Assembly: GCF_042643165.1 (NCBI RefSeq) | Contig: NZ_JBHRSH010000001.1 | Span: forward strand, 2,108,001 to 2,172,000 | Direction: 5' to 3' | Length of the DNA stretch: 64,000 bases | Source: Hyphococcus aureus | Lineage (GTDB): Bacteria > Pseudomonadota > Alphaproteobacteria > Caulobacterales > Parvularculaceae | Part shown: one piece after another, positions 17,901-26,326 of the stretch | How positions within the stretch are numbered: the stretch's first letter is position 1 | How the letters are laid out: every line of letters starts with the position of its first letter | Notes under the pieces: generated by a model | Told to the model about the DNA's origin: nothing | Seen by the model: the letters and a program-made list of their open reading frames with translations, nothing else | The model's database searches: none | Made by a program: the position numbers and the translations under genes

Positions 17901-20759
17901 TTAAATCGATCCGTGGCAATGTTTGTATTTTTTGCCTGAGCCGCAGGGGCAGGGGCCGTTGCGTGGCACGCGTCCCCAGGTCTCCGGATCGTTCGGATCG
18001 ACGCCTTTGGTGCGGGCGACGCCTTTCATGGTGCCGATGCCGGCTGAGAGGCGCGAGCGCGGATCCACCGCCGCCATTTCATTCTCACCCGTTGTCGGGT
18101 TGACGTGCGTTTCCGTCATTGGAATCTCGCGGCGTTCCGGCAAAGCCTGTTCCGGCGCGCGCACCTGCACATGCATCAACATGCGTGTGACGTCGCGGCG
18201 CAAGCCATCAAGAAGGCTTTCGAAAAGGGCGAAGGCTTCCGTTTTGAATTCGTTCACCGGATCGCGCTGGCCGTGGCCGCGCAGCCAGATCACCGAGCGC
18301 AGATGGTCAAGCATCTGCAAATGCTCGCGCCAGTTGGTGTCGAGAACATTGAGGAGGATCGCCTTTTCGATGCGGCGCATCATGTCGGGACCGACCTCTG
18401 CAGCGCGCGCGCCGGCGATCCGGCCGGTCTCCTCGACGAGGCGGTCGGCGATTTCGCTGTCCGCGACACCTTCTTCCTTCGCCCATTCGTCTATGGGCAT
18501 GTCTTTGCCGAAGATCTCCTGAAGGTCTTTTTTCAGGCCCTCGACGTCCCATTGTTCGGCGTAGGATTTCGGCGGCATATGCGCTGCGACAAGATCGTCG
18601 ACGAGCTGGTTGCGCATGTCGCCGATAATGTCATCCACCGTATCCGTGGACATGAATTCAATGCGCTGCTCAAAGATCGCCTTGCGCTGGTCATTGATGA
18701 CGTCGTCGAATTTGAGAACGTTTTTGCGCATGTCGTAATTGCGCTGTTCGACTTTTTTCTGCGCCGTCTCCACCGCCTTGGTGAACCAGGGGTGTTCGAT
18801 GGACTCGTCCGGCCGGATGCCGAAGCGCTTCAACATCTTTTCCATGCCGTCGCCGAAAATCCGCATCAGGTCGTCTTCGACGGAGATGAAGAATTTGGTG
18901 GTGCCCGGGTCGCCCTGACGGCCTGAGCGGCCGCGCAGCTGATTGTCGATGCGGCGGCTTTCATGGCGTTCCGTCGCCAGCACGAAAAGGCCGCCGGCGT
19001 CCAGCGCCTTCTGCTTGTCGGCGGCAATCTTGGCTTCGATCTCGGTGCGCTTGCGCTTGATCGTCTCTTCGTCATCGCCTTCTTCAAGCGACGCCATCAG
19101 TTGCATGTCGACGGAACCGCCGAGCTGAATGTCGGTGCCGCGGCCGGCCATGTTGGTGGCGATGGTGACGGCGCCGGGCGCGCCGGCCTGGGCGACGATC
19201 TCGGCTTCCTGTTCGTGGTAGCGCGCATTCAAAACATTATGCGGGATCGGATCCTTGCGATCTCCAAGTTCCGACAGATAGGCCGCTTGGCTCTCCATCT
19301 TGGTCTTGAGCTCGGCCTCTTTCTCTTTGAGATTGGCGGCGCGTTCGCGCAGGGTTTTGGCGAGGTCCTTGTAGAATTTCTTGTCGCTCAAAAGATTGGA
19401 GAGATATTCCGATTTTTCGATAGAGACGGTGCCGACCAGCACCGGCTGGCCGCGCTTCACGCAATCGGCGATTTCCAGCGCGATGGCTTTGTATTTTTCG
19501 TCCGCCGTCATGTAGAGCTCGTCATCCATATCGATGCGGGCGATCGGTCTGTTCGTCGGAATTTCGTTGACGTTGAGCTTATAGATGTCGGCGAATTCAG
19601 CTTCTTCGGTGAGCGCCGTCCCGGTCATGCCGGCGAGCTTTTCATAGAGGCGGAAATAATTCTGGAACGTGATCGAGGCGAGGGTCTGGTTCTCCGGCTG
19701 GATCTGAACTTTTTCTTTCGCCTCTGTCGCCTGATGAAGCCCGTCCGACCAGCGCCGGCCTTCCATCATGCGGCCGGTGAACTCGTCGATGATCGTCACC
19801 TTGTCATTGCGGACAATGTAATCCTTGTCGCGCTGGAATGTTTTGTGCGCTTTGAGCGCCTGATTGACATGGTGGACGAGAGAGATGTTGACCGAGTCAT
19901 AAAGATTGTCGCCCTGAAGCAGGCCGGCTTCTTTCAAAAGCCCTTCGATCTTTTCGTTGCCTTCTTCGGTCAGCGTGACTGAGCGTTGTTTCTCGTCGAT
20001 CTCGTAATCATCTTCGGTCAGCTGCGGGATCAGCGCGTCGATGGTGATGTAGAGTTCGGACTTGTCGTCAGTCGGGCCCGAGATGATCAGCGGCGTGCGC
20101 GCTTCGTCGATCAGGATCGAATCAACCTCGTCGACAATCGCGTAATGGTGGCCGCGCTGGACCATCTGATCGAGCGACGACTTCATGTTGTCGCGCAGAT
20201 AGTCAAAGCCGAATTCGTTATTGGTGCCGTAGGTGATGTCACAGGCATAGGCCGCCCGGCGTTCTTCGTCGCTGAGGCCGTGGGTGATGCAGCCGGTGGT
20301 CATACCGAGCTGGGTGTAGACCCGGCCCATCCATTCCGCGTCGCGGCTGGCGAGATAGTCGTTGACCGTGACCACATGGACGCCGCGGCCCGTCAGAGCA
20401 TTCAGATAGACGGGCAGGGTCGCCACAAGGGTTTTACCCTCGCCGGTCTTCATTTCGGCGATATCGCCCAGATGCAGCACCATGCCGCCCACCATCTGGA
20501 CGTCGTAATGGCGCTGGCCAAGAGCCCGTTTGGCGCCCTCACGGGCGGTCGCAAAGGCCTCTTCGAGCAAATCGTTGAGAGATTCTCCGTCCTTATAGCG
20601 CTGTTTTAACTTTTCAGTCTGAGCAATCAGGCCATCATCAGTCAGCTTGGAGAGTTCGTCTTCAAGCGCATTGATCGCTTCCACCCGGCGGAATAAAGGC
20701 TTGAGGCGGCGGTCATTGGAAGAGCCGAAGATTTTTTTTGCGATACCGAGTAGCGCCAT
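17901..20759 (-). CDS. secA: preprotein translocase ATPase SecA
   Basis: This 952-residue motor drives post-translational export through SecYEG. Present are Walker A (MKTGEGKTLVA), the DEVDSILIDEARTPL helicase motif, the NMAGRGTDI segment, the QLRGRSGRQGDPG motif VI and a C-terminal zinc-binding CPCGSGKKYKHCHG. It is about 50 residues longer than E. coli SecA, with an insert after the first nucleotide-binding region rich in K/E. It is divergent from the parvulin gene, the usual alphaproteobacterial arrangement. Confidence 0.98.
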   Translation of the reverse strand: MALLGIAKKIFGSSNDRRLKPLFRRVEAINALEDELSKLTDDGLIAQTEKLKQRYKDGESLNDLLEEAFATAREGAKRALGQRHYDVQMVGGMVLHLGDIAEMKTGEGKTLVATLPVYLNALTGRGVHVVTVNDYLASRDAEWMGRVYTQLGMTTGCITHGLSDEERRAAYACDITYGTNNEFGFDYLRDNMKSSLDQMVQRGHHYAIVDEVDSILIDEARTPLIISGPTDDKSELYITIDALIPQLTEDDYEIDEKQRSVTLTEEGNEKIEGLLKEAGLLQGDNLYDSVNISLVHHVNQALKAHKTFQRDKDYIVRNDKVTIIDEFTGRMMEGRRWSDGLHQATEAKEKVQIQPENQTLASITFQNYFRLYEKLAGMTGTALTEEAEFADIYKLNVNEIPTNRPIARIDMDDELYMTADEKYKAIALEIADCVKRGQPVLVGTVSIEKSEYLSNLLSDKKFYKDLAKTLRERAANLKEKEAELKTKMESQAAYLSELGDRKDPIPHNVLNARYHEQEAEIVAQAGAPGAVTIATNMAGRGTDIQLGGSVDMQLMASLEEGDDEETIKRKRTEIEAKIAADKQKALDAGGLFVLATERHESRRIDNQLRGRSGRQGDPGTTKFFISVEDDLMRIFGDGMEKMLKRFGIRPDESIEHPWFTKAVETAQKKVEQRNYDMRKNVLKFDDVINDQRKAIFEQRIEFMSTDTVDDIIGDMRNQLVDDLVAAHMPPKSYAEQWDVEGLKKDLQEIFGKDMPIDEWAKEEGVADSEIADRLVEETGRIAGARAAEVGPDMMRRIEKAILLNVLDTNWREHLQMLDHLRSVIWLRGHGQRDPVNEFKTEAFALFESLLDGLRRDVTRMLMHVQVRAPEQALPERREIPMTETHVNPTTGENEMAAVDPRSRLSAGIGTMKGVARTKGVDPNDPETWGRVPRNGPCPCGSGKKYKHCHGSI

Positions 20760-20876
20760 GAGGACATTAGCCTTCGTGCTGCGGTGAAAAGGCGGTGAGC
20801 GCCCACGTGAGACCAGCGCGGGGCGCGCCTTTCATCGGCCAGGTTGGATTTGCAGCGCCGCGACGGGCGCGCCGGA

Positions 20877-20905
20877 GAGATAGTGAGCGCCTTTGGCCCT
20901 GTCAA
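20877..20905 (-). promoter_or_regulatory. predicted secA promoter
   Basis: On the minus strand TTGACA (20905-20900) and TATCTC (20882-20877) are 17 bases apart. Transcription would start near 20870, leaving a leader of about 110 bases before the secA ATG. The divergent parvulin gene starts only about 40 bases beyond, so the two promoters must be closely packed. Confidence 0.6.
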
Positions 20906-20944
20906 CGAATGGGACTAGGACCGGGGCGCACAGAGCGGAACAGG

Positions 20945-22270
20945 ATGGAAACGCCGGACGGTAAACAGTTCGACACGGAAAAACGAGGCTCGGCCGCCGC
21001 TGCAGCCGCGGGCGCCGTATGGCGGCCGCTGTTCGCGGGGACCGTTTGGCTGGCGAGACTGATCTGGGCCGGCGTCGTCATTGTCGCACGGGCGATCGCC
21101 AAATTCTCCATCACCACATGGCGGGTGGCTGCGGCCCTGGATTCGGCTCTCTGGCGGGCGGTGAAGCTGTTGGCGCGCCAGACCCTCGCGGGGCTCGCTT
21201 ATGTGGGCGGGATAGCGCTCACGGCCTTTCGCGGGCTGATCGCCTGGCTGCCGACCCGCACAGGGCGCGCCTATTCGTCACTCTTCGGCGCCTTTTTGAT
21301 GGTCTGCGGCTTGTGGATGATCGATCTCCTGCGCTCCGTCCCGTCGCTTGACGCCGCGGGCGCGTCCTCGGCCCGGGCCCCGGTGGACGAAGACGACCCG
21401 ATCCTAGCGCGCATTGACGGGCGCTATGTCCATCTTTCCGAGATTGAAGCGTCGGCGCGGGCGGGCGGATTTTTGAGGCCAGACGAAACCCTGACCCCCG
21501 GCAACGCCTTTGAACGTGAGCTTGTTGAATCCTACGTGGAACAGCGGCTTCTCGCCCGGGCGGCGCTCGATGACGGGCTCCAGCGCAGCCCCACCGTCGC
21601 CCGAAAGGTCAACGCCGCCCGAGACCGCGTGCTCGCCGCCGCCTATATGGACGCGCAATTGCGAGACACGGTCACCCCCGAAGCGGTGGAGCGGCTGTAC
21701 CGCTCGCAATCCGATGTGACGCGCCTTGGCGACGAAGTGCGCGCGCGCCATATTCTGGTCGCCACCGGCGAGGAGGCGGAGGAAGTGGTCGCCTTGCTGA
21801 AAGGCGGCGCGGATTTCTCTGCGCTGGCGAAAGAACGCTCACTTGACCGCGCCACGGCCCCTCTGGGCGGCGAGGTGGGCTGGTTCACCAGGGGGATGAT
21901 GACCCCGGTTTTTTCAAACGCCGCTTTCTCAGCGACGCCAGGCGAGCTTGCTGCGCCTTTCCAGACCGAGTTTGGCTGGCACATCCTTGAGGTGGTTGAC
22001 CGTCGCGCCACCAGCGCCGTGCCGTTTTCGCGCGTGCGTGCGCCGATCGAGAATTTCCTCCGTATGAGGACGATTGAATCCTCCCTGCGTGATCTGGAGA
22101 AAAAGAGCCAGGTCGTCTATTTCCGTCCGAAAGAGGAAGATGAGACGCCGAGCGCCGCGCCGCCGGATCTGTCCGATCCGCCGCTTGACGATCCCGAGTT
22201 CACGCTGCCCACTGAAAAAAGTGGCGAACAGGATGGCGAGCCGGATGCGAGCGAAGAGACCGGACCGTAA
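20945..22270 (+). CDS. membrane-associated PpiC-type peptidyl-prolyl isomerase
   Basis: This 441-residue protein begins with an unusually long hydrophobic/amphipathic region (about 20-125, including a clear membrane segment near 108-130). A SurA/PrsA-like linker follows, then a parvulin domain (about 255-350: VRARHILVATGEEA, GGEVGWFTRGMMTPVF, TEFGWHILEVVDRR) and an acidic tail. It probably faces the periplasm and helps fold exported proteins, fitting its divergence from secA. The ATG at 20945 is chosen because upstream residues look non-coding. Confidence 0.85.
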   Translation: METPDGKQFDTEKRGSAAAAAAGAVWRPLFAGTVWLARLIWAGVVIVARAIAKFSITTWRVAAALDSALWRAVKLLARQTLAGLAYVGGIALTAFRGLIAWLPTRTGRAYSSLFGAFLMVCGLWMIDLLRSVPSLDAAGASSARAPVDEDDPILARIDGRYVHLSEIEASARAGGFLRPDETLTPGNAFERELVESYVEQRLLARAALDDGLQRSPTVARKVNAARDRVLAAAYMDAQLRDTVTPEAVERLYRSQSDVTRLGDEVRARHILVATGEEAEEVVALLKGGADFSALAKERSLDRATAPLGGEVGWFTRGMMTPVFSNAAFSATPGELAAPFQTEFGWHILEVVDRRATSAVPFSRVRAPIENFLRMRTIESSLRDLEKKSQVVYFRPKEEDETPSAAPPDLSDPPLDDPEFTLPTEKSGEQDGEPDASEETGP

Positions 22271-22369
22271 ACGCGCTTTAACCAGTTTATGGGCGCCGCA
22301 ATGTTTAAAATTTTAGCGATTGAACCAGCGTTCTGTTAAATCCCCTCACGTAACAATTAAGGCAAGATT

Positions 22370-22771
22370 ATGGCGAAGCTGTTGCTCGTTGCGGCTTGCG
22401 CGCTCATCGACCGGGACGGAAAGGTCCTGATGGCGCGCCGGCCCGAAGGAAAGGCCCATGCGGGACTATGGGAATTTCCGGGCGGTAAACTCGCAGAAGG
22501 CGAGACGCCGGAAGCGGCATTGGTGCGTGAGTTAAAGGAAGAGCTTGCCATAGAAACAGAGGCGTCTTGCCTGGCGCCGGCGGCCTTTGCGTCCGAGGCT
22601 TTAGGGGAATTTCACCTTTTGATGCCCCTATATGTCTGCCGGAAGTGGGAGGGCGCGCCGACGCCGATGGAAGGGCAGGAGCTTCGCTGGGTCAGGCCGG
22701 AAGGTTTGACCCGGATGGAGATGCCGCCAGCGGATCGCCCTCTGGCGGCGCAGCTAAGGGACTTGTTGTGA
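22370..22771 (+). CDS. mutT: 8-oxo-dGTP diphosphatase (Nudix)
   Basis: This 133-residue protein has a full Nudix box (GGKLAEGETPEAALVRELKEEL) around residues 38-60 and the MutT-like opening LLVAACALIDRDGKVLMARRP. It removes oxidised dGTP from the nucleotide pool. It ends in TGATG, overlapping the start of the Flp pilin gene by one base. In related genomes argJ commonly precedes it; here the parvulin gene does. Confidence 0.92.
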   Translation: MAKLLLVAACALIDRDGKVLMARRPEGKAHAGLWEFPGGKLAEGETPEAALVRELKEELAIETEASCLAPAAFASEALGEFHLLMPLYVCRKWEGAPTPMEGQELRWVRPEGLTRMEMPPADRPLAAQLRDLL

Positions 22772-22989
22772 TGGCGCAATTCTGGAATTTTGAGGCTTCG
22801 CCATTGCGGGGCGTACGCCGGCGGGTAAAGGCCTTTCGCGATTGCGAATCGGGCGCCACGGCGATCGAATACGGGCTGATTGTCGCCCTGATCTTTCTCG
22901 GTATCGTCTCGGCGCTCCGCGCTTATTCCTCATCGGCGAGCGGTGTCTATGACGATATCGGCACCGCTATGGATGACGCGGGAAGCTGA
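22771..22989 (+). CDS. Flp-family type IVb pilin
   Basis: This 72-residue small pilin has a basic leader of about 28 residues and then SGATAIEYGLIVALIFLGIV. This is the classic Flp prepilin motif with cleavage expected before or near ATAIEYG and a hydrophobic assembly helix. Its ATG overlaps the mutT stop (TGATG), so it starts much later than the longest frame (22567) suggests. No tad/cpa assembly genes are in the window, so the machinery, if any, must be elsewhere. Confidence 0.88.
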   Translation: MAQFWNFEASPLRGVRRRVKAFRDCESGATAIEYGLIVALIFLGIVSALRAYSSSASGVYDDIGTAMDDAGS

Positions 22990-23003
22990 TCTGAATAGTG
23001 GCT

Positions 23004-23861
23004 TCAGGACGCGCCCTTGATGGCGTCCTTCAATGAGACTTGGGCCGATCCTGGTTTGAGCGGTTTTTGCTGGCTCTGATGGGGCGCCCATCCGGTGAGA
23101 TAGACGATTTCAAATCGCTCCGTTCCGCCGGTTTCCGCAAACAGGGCCATGGCCCGCAAAATGACGTCGCGGCGCAAGGGCGCCGCTTTTGTTTTCAGCG
23201 CCCGCGTTTCACCCATGCCGCGCAGGTCTTTTAAGAGTTTCAGAGGGTCGTCATATTTAACGCTGACTTTGTCGATGTCTGCGACCGGCAACGCGAAACC
23301 GGCCCGCTGCAAGGCGGCGCCGTAATCCTTGACGCCCGCAAAAGGCGCAATGCGCGCCGAGGCCCCGCCGGTGATCTCCGCTTCCGCCCGGTAAAAGGAA
23401 GCGCGCAGGGCGCTAAGCGTTTCCTCACCGAAAGCGGCTGCGATAAAAAGACCGTCGGGTTTAAGGGCCATCCGCGCCTGGGCGAGGGCGCCGACGAGAT
23501 CATTCGCCGTATGAAGCGTCAGTATACTGACAAACAAGTCGAGGCTTTCCGGCCTGAACGGCAGCGCCTCCGCATCGGCGGCGAGACGAAGCCCAGTTGC
23601 AGACAGCCGCGTTGGCGCGAGATCGAAACAGACCGCTTCATCAACGCCGCAATCGGGCGTCAGCATCGCGGTCAGGGCGCCGGCGCCGTCAAAGGCTGCG
23701 AGGGGAAAGCGCCGGTTCACGCTTTCGAGCCGGTCGACGACGTCTTCCATGGCGCGGCGGTGGAGGAAATCGAACGCGGCGAAGCCTGTCGCGGCGCGCG
23801 CGCGGCGGCGGGCGTAAAGTGGGCGATCGAAAATCTGCGGCGGGGCGGTCATCAGCGTCAC
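23004..23861 (-). CDS. SAM-dependent methyltransferase fold protein, NDUFAF5-like
   Basis: This 285-residue class I methyltransferase-fold protein opens with IFDRPLYARRRARAATGF and has the ADAEALPFRPESLDLFVS motif of the NDUFAF5/BioC-like group. Mitochondrial NDUFAF5 hydroxylates an arginine in complex I; whether bacterial members share this is not settled. Its divergence from comF and proximity to grxC follow the common alphaproteobacterial order. MTLM and the second Met (23852) are alternative starts. Confidence 0.82.
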   Translation of the reverse strand: MTLMTAPPQIFDRPLYARRRARAATGFAAFDFLHRRAMEDVVDRLESVNRRFPLAAFDGAGALTAMLTPDCGVDEAVCFDLAPTRLSATGLRLAADAEALPFRPESLDLFVSILTLHTANDLVGALAQARMALKPDGLFIAAAFGEETLSALRASFYRAEAEITGGASARIAPFAGVKDYGAALQRAGFALPVADIDKVSVKYDDPLKLLKDLRGMGETRALKTKAAPLRRDVILRAMALFAETGGTERFEIVYLTGWAPHQSQQKPLKPGSAQVSLKDAIKGAS

Positions 23862-23897
23862 TGGTTCTCTTCTGGCCGGGGCGTTAGTCTATCGCAC

Positions 23898-24674
23898 GTG
23901 AAACCGCAAATCTTCACCCGGCTCGGTTCCTGGAGCAAAGGCGCGGCGCAAAAAGCGCTCGATCTCGCTATGCCGCCTCATTGCCCGGTGACGCGGGAGG
24001 AAACCGGCTCCGCCGATGCGCTTGGCGCGCGCGCATGGGGCGCGGCGCATTTCATTGAAACGCCTTACTGCGCGCGCTGCGGCGTTCCTTTCGCGGCGGA
24101 TTACGGCGCGGAGGTGGAGTGTCCGGCGTGCATCGCCGCATCGCCGGATTTTGTGCATGCGCGCGCGGCGCTTGTGTATGACGACGCCTCCCATAGCCTG
24201 ATCGTCGGCTTCAAGCATGGCGATCGCACGGAGCTGGCCAGCATGTTCGGGCGCTGGATGGCAAGGGCGGGAGAAGGGATGATGACCAAATCCTCCATTC
24301 TCGCCCCGGTGCCGCTGCACCCCCAGCGGCTGCGTGAACGGCGTTTCAATCAGTCGGCGCTCCTCGCGCGGTCTGTGGCGAAAGAGACGGGCGCCAATCT
24401 GTGCATTGACGGCCTTGTGCGCCGCCGCGCGACGCCGCCGCAAAAAGATCTCTCTGCCGAGGGACGAAAACGCAACGTTTCCGGCGCTTTCGGTGTTCGT
24501 GATGACAAGGCGCGTGATCGATTCCGTGGCGCCCATGTGGTGCTTGTTGACGATGTGCTAACAACCGGCGCAACCTTGTCCGCTGCGGCGCGGGCGCTGA
24601 AACGCGCAGGCGCTTCACAAGTCGATGCGCTGGTCTTGGCGCGCGTTGTCAAAGGCGGGATCGGGGCCATATAG
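23898..24674 (+). CDS. comF: ComF-family phosphoribosyltransferase-like protein
   Basis: This 258-residue protein has an N-terminal zinc-ribbon-like part (CARCG and CPAC) and a C-terminal PRTase domain with VVLVDDVLTTGATL, the PRPP-binding loop. ComF proteins are linked to DNA uptake in competent species; in alphaproteobacteria the role is unproven. A GTG at 23898 is taken as the start because homologues begin near here. The frame is open to 23511, but that part is antisense to the methyltransferase. Confidence 0.87.
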   Translation: MKPQIFTRLGSWSKGAAQKALDLAMPPHCPVTREETGSADALGARAWGAAHFIETPYCARCGVPFAADYGAEVECPACIAASPDFVHARAALVYDDASHSLIVGFKHGDRTELASMFGRWMARAGEGMMTKSSILAPVPLHPQRLRERRFNQSALLARSVAKETGANLCIDGLVRRRATPPQKDLSAEGRKRNVSGAFGVRDDKARDRFRGAHVVLVDDVLTTGATLSAAARALKRAGASQVDALVLARVVKGGIGAI

Positions 24675-24721
24675 CGCCTTGTTGGCATTACCGGACGTGA
24701 AAGAAGAATTGCGGAGCTGAA

Positions 24722-24979
24722 ATGAAAGAAGTCGTCGTCTACACGAAACCCCTATGTCCTTATTGTTTCCGGGCGCTCTCGCTGCTCGACAAGAAGGGTG
24801 TGAAGCCGCAGGAAATTTCCGCCGCCTATGATCCGGACAAGCGCAAGGAGATGCTGGCGAAGTCCAATGGCAAGACGACCTATCCGCAGATCTTTATCGG
24901 CGACACTCATGTGGGCGGTTATGACGATCTCGCCGCGCTCGACCGCGCCGGCAAGCTGGACGCCCTATTGAATGGCTGA
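24722..24979 (+). CDS. grxC: glutaredoxin 3
   Basis: This 85-residue thiol-disulfide oxidoreductase has the active site CPYC (residues 12-15), a TYPQIFIGDTHVGGYDDL glutathione-binding/cis-Pro region and the normal GrxC length. It reduces disulfides with glutathione in the cytoplasm. Its stop lies 8 bases inside the next gene, consistent with translational coupling in a comF-grxC-nitrilase-DUF1178 operon. Confidence 0.95.
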   Translation: MKEVVVYTKPLCPYCFRALSLLDKKGVKPQEISAAYDPDKRKEMLAKSNGKTTYPQIFIGDTHVGGYDDLAALDRAGKLDALLNG

Positions 24980-25817
24980 TCGGACCCCATTTCTTGCGGC
25001 CTGCGTTCAGATGCGCTCGGGCCTCGACCGGGCGGCGAACGCCGCTGACGCCTGCGATCTGATCGCGGAGGCGGCGGGCAAGGGTGCGCGGTTTATCGCC
25101 ACGCCCGAGATGACCAATGTGGTCGACCGCAAGGCTTCACGGCTTTTTGAAAACCTGCCGGAGGAAGACGGCCTTTCCGAAATCGCGACATTTTCAGAGG
25201 CGGCGAAGGCCCACGGGGCCTGGCTGCTGATCGGCTCCATGGCGGTGAAGCTTGAGGAGCGGCGGGCCGCCAATCGCGCTTTTCTGTTCGCCCCGGACGG
25301 GTCCATCACCGCCCGATATGACAAGCTGCATATGTTCGATGTGGACCTTCCCAATGGCGAAAGCTGGAAGGAATCCAATGTGTACCGGCCCGGCGAAGAG
25401 GCTGTGATGGCCGAGACGCCGCTTGCGAAATTAGGCCTAACCATCTGTTATGACGTGCGTTTCCCGCATTTATATCGGCAATTGGCGCAAGCCGGGGCGG
25501 AAGTCCTTTGTGTGCCTGCGGCCTTCACCCGGCAGACGGGCGAGGCCCACTGGAAGACGCTGCTCACCGCGCGGGCGATCGAGACCGGGTCCTTTGTCAT
25601 CGCCCCGGCCCAGGGCGGGACACATGAGGATGGGCGAGAGACCTATGGCCATTCCCTGATCATCGGCCCGTGGGGCGACGTCCTCACCGAAGCGCCGGGG
25701 GACGAGCCCGGCGTTATTCTTGCAGAGATTGATCCTTCGGCCGTCTGGCAAGCCCGCCAGCGCATCCCTAATCTCGCTCTTGAACAATCCTTCAAACTGG
25801 CCATTTTAGAAACATGA
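24972..25817 (+). CDS. carbon-nitrogen hydrolase, Nit1-type
   Basis: This 281-residue nitrilase-superfamily amidase has the Glu-Lys-Cys triad in PEMTN (Glu46), KLHMFDVD (Lys116 region) and CYDVRFP (Cys158 region). The closest functional match is the Nit1/deaminated-glutathione amidase branch that repairs a transaminase side product of glutathione. That reaction is inferred from family and from the neighbouring grxC. It overlaps grxC by 8 bases and the next gene by 4 (ATGA). Confidence 0.88.
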   Translation: MADRTPFLAACVQMRSGLDRAANAADACDLIAEAAGKGARFIATPEMTNVVDRKASRLFENLPEEDGLSEIATFSEAAKAHGAWLLIGSMAVKLEERRAANRAFLFAPDGSITARYDKLHMFDVDLPNGESWKESNVYRPGEEAVMAETPLAKLGLTICYDVRFPHLYRQLAQAGAEVLCVPAAFTRQTGEAHWKTLLTARAIETGSFVIAPAQGGTHEDGRETYGHSLIIGPWGDVLTEAPGDEPGVILAEIDPSAVWQARQRIPNLALEQSFKLAILET

Positions 25818-26272
25818 TTAAGTACTGTTTGATTTGCGACGACGACCACGAATTCGAAGGCTGGTTCCGTGACAGCGCCGATTATGATTTTCAATCGGAA
25901 AAAGGGCTGATCGATTGCCCGAGCTGTGGCTCTGAGGAGGTCCGCAAGGCGGTGATGGCGCCGGCTGTCGCTCGCCGCGATGGTCCCCGCACGGCGAGGC
26001 TCGCTGCTATCCATAAGGATCTGGCCAGCGCTGTCGCGCGCGCGCGCGACTATGTCGAGAAGAATTTCGATTATGTGGGCGACAAGTTTCCCGAGGAAGC
26101 GCGCAAAATTCATTATGGCGAAACCGAAGAGCGCGGCATTTACGGCGAAGCCTCCGGCGAGGATGTGAAAGCGCTTGTCGAAGAGGGCGTACAGGTCGCC
26201 CCGCTGCCTGGCGCAAAGCCGGACAAGGCCGAGGCGCCGAAAACGCCCGGCGCTACGAAAAAGCTGAACTAG
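25814..26272 (+). CDS. DUF1178 protein
   Basis: This 152-residue protein has a zinc-ribbon-like N-terminus (MIKYCLICDDDHEFEGWF, then CPSCGSEEVRKAVMAP) and a charged helical tail, diagnostic of DUF1178. Function is unknown. The ATGA overlap with the nitrilase gene and the conserved neighbourhood suggest a shared process. Confidence 0.9.
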   Translation: MIKYCLICDDDHEFEGWFRDSADYDFQSEKGLIDCPSCGSEEVRKAVMAPAVARRDGPRTARLAAIHKDLASAVARARDYVEKNFDYVGDKFPEEARKIHYGETEERGIYGEASGEDVKALVEEGVQVAPLPGAKPDKAEAPKTPGATKKLN

Positions 26273-26326
26273 CCGCCGCCATTCGCCCGCTGGCGCGGCT
26301 TCTCAAAACAAGCTAGATCGCGGCTT

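Noticed and set aside
18963..19982. Forward 339-codon ORF
   Set aside because: It lies inside secA on the opposite strand and has no family features.
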